This document shows positions 58,092-64,000 of a stretch of 64,000 bases of DNA, piece after piece (position 1 is the first letter of the stretch; each line of letters begins with the position of its first letter). The DNA is from Rhyzopertha dominica. Its lineage: Eukaryota; Arthropoda; Insecta; Coleoptera; Bostrichidae. The DNA is taken from positions 14,818,001 to 14,882,000 of the forward strand of contig QCXZ01000001.1 in NCBI GenBank assembly GCA_025024175.1. Direction: 5' to 3'. The position numbers and the translations under genes were made by a program. The notes beneath the pieces are model-generated. The model saw nothing but the letters and a program-made list of their open reading frames with translations. It did not search any database and had not been told where the DNA came from.

Positions 58092-59381
58092 GTGTATTAT
58101 CACTGTTTTTGAAAATTACGTAATATGAATCTTGAAGTGCATATATATCGTAAGCCATGTTAAAAAAACCAAAAACATTTTTGTAGGTAGAGAATTTCAG
58201 GTCTGAAATTCGAATTTTAGGAGTCACCGCCAAAACGCTTCTATCCAAGGTTATTCAACTCGTGACATCAAGTGTCATGTAAACATTACCGAGGAGCGTG
58301 CTTTTTAATGGTGTAGTATCATTCTTGTATTGGAAAAGCTTTTGTGTGGTGTTTATTGAAAGGACGGTGTAAGAGGTCGCACCAAAAAGTGATTTGTGTA
58401 GTTTTGCAAGCATCTATTATGTATGGAAAACAAAACAAGTGTTGTTTTATACATAGTTATAAAAGTACTTCAGTCAGTACAGCTAACAAAATTTTTGTAA
58501 CCGTTCCTCGAGATTATTAACGTATGAAAAAGTTGTTTAAGGTCCCTAGACGTGATATGCCGAAATGGCAAAGTTTGTTTTTCTGTTGTGCAGATATCTT
58601 AATTCTTACTATAAGTTTTATTATTCTTTTTGGGGTTATAAGTGTTTACCATTTATTTTCAATTTTGTTACAGCTTGAACGGGATATGAAAAATTATATG
58701 CGTTTTAAGTTGATAGAGGGAAATGTTATAATAAAGAATGACGTTGTTCCCCATATATTTGACTGTTAGCCAGACCGGAAACGAGCCGCAAGAACACCGA
58801 AAATAAATGGCAATTTATATTTCTTCTGACTTCTAAAATAAATGTCAAGTTTAGGGTACATTTTTGATTCTTAAATTTTTATGTTTGTAAATAGTATGTT
58901 TCCAACAACCCACTGTGATCAAATTATTAATGCTACGTTAATTTGATAAAAAGTTCACTTATGCAGTTGCTTTTACGTACCTCATCTCCGCCGCATTGAA
59001 CCGCTCGTCGCTGTACACAAATTCCATGACAATGAACATGCCTTCAGAAGTAATAACTCATAAATATTTCACTTGTTCTTGGCGTTTTTAATTCGTTTGA
59101 CACAAGATAACCGCAAACAACAGACTGATATATTGACGGGTTGAGGCTGACGCGTGACGCGCTAACCCCAGATGTAAGCAAGCGGCCATTTACAAGACAC
59201 CTGACGTCACGGCCAATATGTACGCATTTTGACGGTCCCTTTAGATATTCACATTTTTAATATTAAAAATACACCTTACTATCCATTTTTTCGAATTTAT
59301 AAGCGGTCACAGCTATTTTGTGGATTAGATGCTACCTATTAATATGCAATTTAATAAAATATAAATACATGGCAAATACCC
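58092..59381 (+). mobile_element. THAP-zinc-finger element, copy 3 (longest)
   Basis: Inverse orientation to copies 1 and 2. The ends GTGTATT and AATACCC are flanked by AATT (58088-58091, 59382-59385). The THAP reading starts at ATG 58419 (MYGKQNKCCFI). The second Cys region reads HSYK, and CCADIL replaces CCEDHLN after a 1-nt deletion, so the finger is dead. A TAA follows PRDY. The 63-nt intron (58611-58673) has ATAAGT instead of GTAAGT. Exon 2 (LERDMKNYMRFKLIEGN... VVPHIFDC) ends at TAG 58767-58769. No DDE domain is present, so it is non-autonomous. Confidence 0.88.
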
Positions 59382-59385
59382 AATT

Positions 59386-61334
59386 GAACCTTGTCGTTCC
59401 ATTTAATAAGCTGAGAAGCAACCATTGCATATTATAATGTCTTATAAATAAATACATAGGGAACGTTTTGAAGTTGGTATTTTTTAATGCCATACAGTAT
59501 TATATTAACAATTTTTTCTTACGATATTACATTGAAATCGTTAAACAACTCAAAATACTCTTTTTTACATTAGGAAATATCTAAAAATTATTATATGCTT
59601 TTAAAAAAGAACTGTAATTTTATAACCGTATAGTTAAGGTCTTACCTGGTGTGAAAAATATAACATGTCCAATGAGAGTTAAAAATACAATTCAGTTTTT
59701 TTCTAGAATTGAATGGTCTTTCTTCATCTAGAGTAAACGGTAAATGTTCGTACTATTAATTTATTTCATGCTTATTTCCATATTTGTTAATTTTGGATAC
59801 GATTTAGCCTAAAAAAACCTGATGGAAAAAGTAGTTTCCATATTTTAACAATTAGTATAATGAATTTGTTAGATATTGTTGCACCAAAATAATGTACTGA
59901 CAATCAAGAAGCCAGTTACTTACGATATTACTTATTTTACGATAATTTTTTATGCCATCATGACAGGTAAATTGGCCCATTTGTTTAAACTCTAACACTA
60001 AAATTTCATTAAACAAAATACACTGTAATCAGACTTANTTGTTTGAAATAAACNGCTCGTACAAACAAAACTGTTAAATAGCAATAAACAAAACGGTACG
60101 GGACATTTACTGAAGCTATTTGATAACAACTATAATACCGGTTATACCACATTACTATCTAAAGATATACAGAGGAGGAAGTTTAATTAATTAATTAGGT
60201 ATTAGTGAGCATCCACGACTAACACGATTGGGTTTGTTTAAAATATTCAACTCTTAGCGCTCTCAATATTTGAATAAGTATTAAGTAAGATATAAGATAC
60301 AAGTGATTTTTGTATATTGTTTTATTTAGAGTGCCATCGAAAACACTGATTACTGTTTCACCTTTGCTAGATTAGGTTTATTAGAGTGCAGGTAGCAATA
60401 TCGATTTGTTGTAAATGATGACCTGAGCTAAGTAAAAGCTGAATAAAACAAAACCAGAACATGCATTTACAGACATAAATTAAAACAGTGTTAGCTTGTC
60501 AGTCTAGCTTAACAAATTAAACCTTAAACTGCTTAGATACCTTGTTCAAACTATAATTAATTATACATTTCTTTTAATTAGATAATGTCATTTTAATATA
60601 ATATGATAGATAAGTTGCCTAGTTTCATGAAAAGAAATTATTACACTTCATTTCAACGGAAACTTAATAATACATATTTCTAGGCGGGTCCATAGCAATA
60701 CCGATGCATAAAAATTTGTTAGAAACTGACACTTTCCGTTCCACTAGCAATAACTGTATTCCAATAACGTTTAGTGTGCAATTGTCAAGATTATTGTTTT
60801 CTACTTGGGTACTAAGGCCGATGTTTTTCAAGCACAGAGTGTTCATTCGCTTGTAGTACAACCATATTTCTTATTTTTGTTTTGTTGATTGATACCTTTC
60901 GGGAAATAATAGGTCAAACGCAATGTATAAATCATATGAACTATCATATACTACGTATTTGGAAAAGGCAGGGCCCGAAATCCGCATGTTCAGCTGGAAT
61001 TATAAAATTGCAAATTTTTCAACTCGTACCATTCGAGAGAAGATAGCTCATCAGTATTTAAATCTTTTTAAATTTTAGATTTTAGGTACTAATATATAAG
61101 GTGAGCAAAACTTTCTTCATAATTCCATAACCGTTAAAATACGAAATACTGTTCTGTACAAAAGAGTTTTAGATTTTGGGTAATGCGACCAAATTATTTT
61201 TAAAGAGAAATTCACACTAACTTGGTTTCTTATTTTAATGAAAAAACCTTTAATGATATTTTTGCTTTCTCTGTGAAATACTATCTTTTCATCATACATT
61301 ATTAAGTTTAAAATGCAATAGCAGCAAATAGCTT
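59386..61334. other. AT-rich region without recognised features
   Basis: Nothing recognised. Confidence 0.5.
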
Positions 61335-62261
61335 CAGTGATGGGCACGTAGAATACGCCACCTAGATTACGCTATTATCTACGCGTAAACTATGTAATTG
61401 AAAGTTTACTGCAGAAAATAGTATTGTGTAGATAAACAGAAATATTCAGCTTTTTAGTGGTGTTAGTTATCGGTACTGCTAAAACGCTTCAAATGTCAAT
61501 ATTATTTTGTATTTTATTATTTTAATTGCTTGGTAACTAAACGAAACTCTACCTTAGCTAGAGGAATATCTAAACCACAATGACTTGTTTGGGCATACGT
61601 TAATAAGGGCCAAAAAACTCGGTTGAAGCAAGACAAGCATGCTGTCAAAAGCACTTTGGAGGCCTTAATCAGTGAAAGAGACTCTTCAATGACTAACTTG
61701 ACTTTATTGTCTTTCTTCTCTATAAACGGAAATAGACTGCCAGTTTAATACACTACCTTATTGATCTAAAGAAGCAAGCAGCAAGTGATAAGTGGTTATT
61801 AATAAATACCTTTCTTTGAAGAAAAATCAATTTGTATCTGAAATATGCCGTTTCGAATTCGATAGCATGTCAAAGATGTTTCTTATAAATATACCTAATA
61901 TAGTCCTGGAAGGAAAGACTTCGAAACATATGCTTTATTGCCTTTGTGTCCAAAGAAGTAAAAGAAACCGTTTAGATATCATGATGACTTACTAAAATAT
62001 GTTGTGCAAGTTTGTAATATAAATATAAAAACTGTATTAAATTTAATTTTTTTTAAGGAGTTCTACACATAGAAAAGCTAACAAAACAGAAAAATTAGAA
62101 ACAAAATAATTTCCATTAGTATTAGCGTGTAGCTTATACACTTTAGCCATAATATACTAGTCTTGTATTTTCTACTTAAAATCTACGCCAAAGTGCTTTA
62201 CCTACATTTTCTACGCGTGTAACGTAGAAAATTGTAATTTACGCGTAAACGCGCATCACTG
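61335..62261. mobile_element. 927-bp hAT-like non-autonomous element
   Basis: The ends CAGTGATGGGC and GCGCATCACTG are inverted with one mismatch. Subterminal ACGTAGAAAAT and TACGCGTAAAC motifs occur at both ends. The 8-bp flanks (AATAGCTT, ATTCAGCA) do not match well. A fragment of the same family is at 7650-8104. Confidence 0.7.
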
Positions 62262-63725
62262 ATTCAGCATTAGTTGATTCGGGTATTGAATTCGATAGAT
62301 ATTTTGCTCATTAGCAAAGCATAAATACAACTTCTTAAATACCACTTATACAGTATGTACCTTCACCGTAAAGGTTTTGAACCGTCATAATAATCTGTAA
62401 TTCATTATGAAGTTTTGTCTCGGACTCTATTGGAATCACTGAACGTCAGAGATGTTCTTCTACGTGTCGACTTTGTATTGTTTACATCTACGTGTAGACT
62501 AACGTAGACAATGTATACTAAGCGTAAACAATGTAGACAACGCGTATACAACGTAGAAAATGGGATATTGGAGGTTGTATTTGCCAGATGACATTATTTC
62601 TTGTATGGGTGTTTGTGTGTATGTGTAATGTCACTCTGGTTCCATATAAACTGTGCAAATGAATGAACGTAAGCTTAACATTTACTGCATTTAAGATTCT
62701 GTTGTATAGAAAAAGCACTAAAAATTCTAACGAATTTGGCGGATCGCATTACGGGTTCTAAACGGTCGAAGCTCTTGTTGATGTCACAGTTCGTATCACG
62801 TGATCCACCCGGCATGGATAACATCATAAGCATAATAACGCCACAGATAACGCTATCGCCTTCTGTTTCTGCTTGTTGGTGTTTGGCACCGATAGATTTT
62901 TGATAACTCTTGTTCTTGTGTGTAATTCGTATTAGATATGTAGTCGATGCATATACGTTCATGAATACGACACGCCGAATAGGTTACCGCGCATTGAGGT
63001 TTGAAATGGGGGCTGAGTTTTTGTGTACAATGGTCCTCACAGCAGAAAAACAGATTGCATTAATTAACTTTAATCTCCTTCCTTTTTCTTTGTTACGGTA
63101 ACCAACTTCTTACTAGAACTTTTGGGCGTGTTATTACACTCAGGTACAAAATGCTACTTATTTTCAAGTTTCTCTGTTAATATGTTGAGCAAACGCGATA
63201 TTATACTTGGAAGCAACAATCTATGAGACTGACTTATGCAAAGGGTTTTACAGCTTGATGGTCGGCCGTCCTAAACTATTGGGATTTGTGGCACGCTTCA
63301 AAGTTCCTAAATGGGCCGTATTCAAAAAATCTTATTGCCTAAAATTTTAACTTTTTAAATTTTAAATTTTTGAAATTTGTTAGTTGTGATAATTTAGCAA
63401 TCAATAAAACATAGAATTTTAACAAATTTTATTTAATGCAGACCTGATGCTAACTGGCGTGGCCTGCGACCTATTTTTATACGGTACTTTATTGGGTTTA
63501 AATTTTCCGATATATAAAATAAAAGCTTTTGCACATCATAACGAATTTATACAAATTTAATATAAAAAAATTAAAAAATTTATTATAAAAAACTAGTAAG
63601 TTGAAAATTATTTACATATGTTAGAAAAAATTTACAATAGTGCACAATAAAATTTATACACGGTATCGATTATGTTCATTACAGTTTGTTAATAAGCACA
63701 TTACAAGAGTCACAAACTAAAAAAA
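62262..63725. other. region with a cluster of short subterminal-type repeats
   Basis: At 62455-62560 TCTACGTGT, GTAGACAATGTATAC, GCGTAAACAATGTAGAC and related motifs recur seven or more times, resembling the motifs of the element at 61335-62261. A 95-codon minus frame at 62675-62962 is not recognised. From 63.3 kb the sequence is extremely AT-rich. Confidence 0.45.
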
Positions 63726-63976
63726 TTACTCACTATCACTTTCACTGCTAAAATCACGATTAACTTCTATTATTAATTCTTGTACATGATACGCTCTGTA
63801 CCGATTTTCAAAGTCCAATACATGCCGCTCTGAATTTCTCCATGCATCGACACTTGTTATTTCAGCTTCGTCTCTAATTTTTAGCAGCATTTCATTGCTA
63901 AATTTTCTACCGGTGTTCCCTCGTCGAATTCTTTGTTTCAAATACAATGATATGGGGGTAGAATGGTGTGTCCAGA
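63726..63976 (-). CDS. C-terminal fragment of an unidentified protein, possibly transposon-encoded
   Basis: Open from a stop near 63980 to 63726. THHSTPISLYLKQRIRRG leads to SVDAWRNSERHVLDFENRYR and an acidic end (SSESDSE). The WRN..RHV..FE pattern resembles the C-termini of some DDE transposase-like proteins, but I cannot name the family. The upstream part lies outside the window. It could be a live element or a remnant. Confidence 0.4.
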
Positions 63977-64000
63977 TTCAGAAGCGAGAATGTCAATTTT

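Noticed and set aside
58048..58248. 66-codon minus frame in THAP copy 3 and its partner at 41258-41443
   Set aside because: The shared translation only reflects the shared DNA of the element's end and is not kept open in copy 2.
62675..62962. 95-codon minus-strand frame
   Set aside because: Codon pattern slightly gene-like, but no domain, splice site or homologue could be named.

Overview
The window is eukaryotic nuclear DNA, very AT-rich, with a multi-exon gene split by GT-AG introns and dense, decayed transposable elements. The types of element (mariner, Tc1, DUF4817-type transposases, hAT, a Penelope-like retroelement, a KRBA2-like integrase, a tRNA-derived SINE) and the protein fit an arthropod, most likely an insect with a repeat-rich genome. 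Scattered n bases show an imperfect assembly. No bacterial operon, CRISPR array, rRNA gene or intact tRNA gene is visible.

One host gene is supported end to end. A CRAL-TRIO lipid-transfer protein (alpha-tocopherol transfer protein / clavesin type, 307 aa) lies on the minus strand in five coding exons: 34652-34511, 21720-21626, 14139-13989, 13931-13738 and 9798-9457. The splice phases agree at all four junctions (1, 0, 1, 0), and an AATAAA signal follows the stop. Its introns (about 12.8, 7.5 and 3.9 kb, and one of 57 nt) hold much of the repeat content of 10-34 kb.

Left of the gene (1-9.4 kb) are a mariner remnant, a 1.03-kb perfect-type foldback element, a KRBA2-like integrase element with inverted ends, a DUF4817-type transposase remnant, a minus-strand hammerhead ribozyme motif and a hAT-like fragment. 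Within the introns are another mariner remnant, a TA-flanked 628-bp element, tandemly duplicated transposase fragments, an inverted pair of tRNA-derived SINE units and several copies of a ~130-nt repeat. I read this repeat (unit A) as a hammerhead ribozyme: the catalytic core is complete in the copies at 22.4 and 29.3 kb.

Right of the gene (34.7-64 kb) I see no host gene. This part holds a 1.04-kb hAT-like element with an 8-bp target duplication, a clear three-level nest (mariner, then a THAP-zinc-finger element, then a 369-bp hAT MITE), two more copies of the THAP element, the GIY-YIG end of a Penelope-like element with a hammerhead-like motif after its stop codon, a second complete plus-strand hammerhead core, a Tc1 remnant and further hAT-like ends.

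The most interesting signals are (1) the small ribozyme-bearing unit A, (2) the THAP-bearing element family, with target site and insertion order readable from interrupted copies, and (3) hammerhead motifs linked to a Penelope-like element. All calls are by eye, so homology names are family-level.
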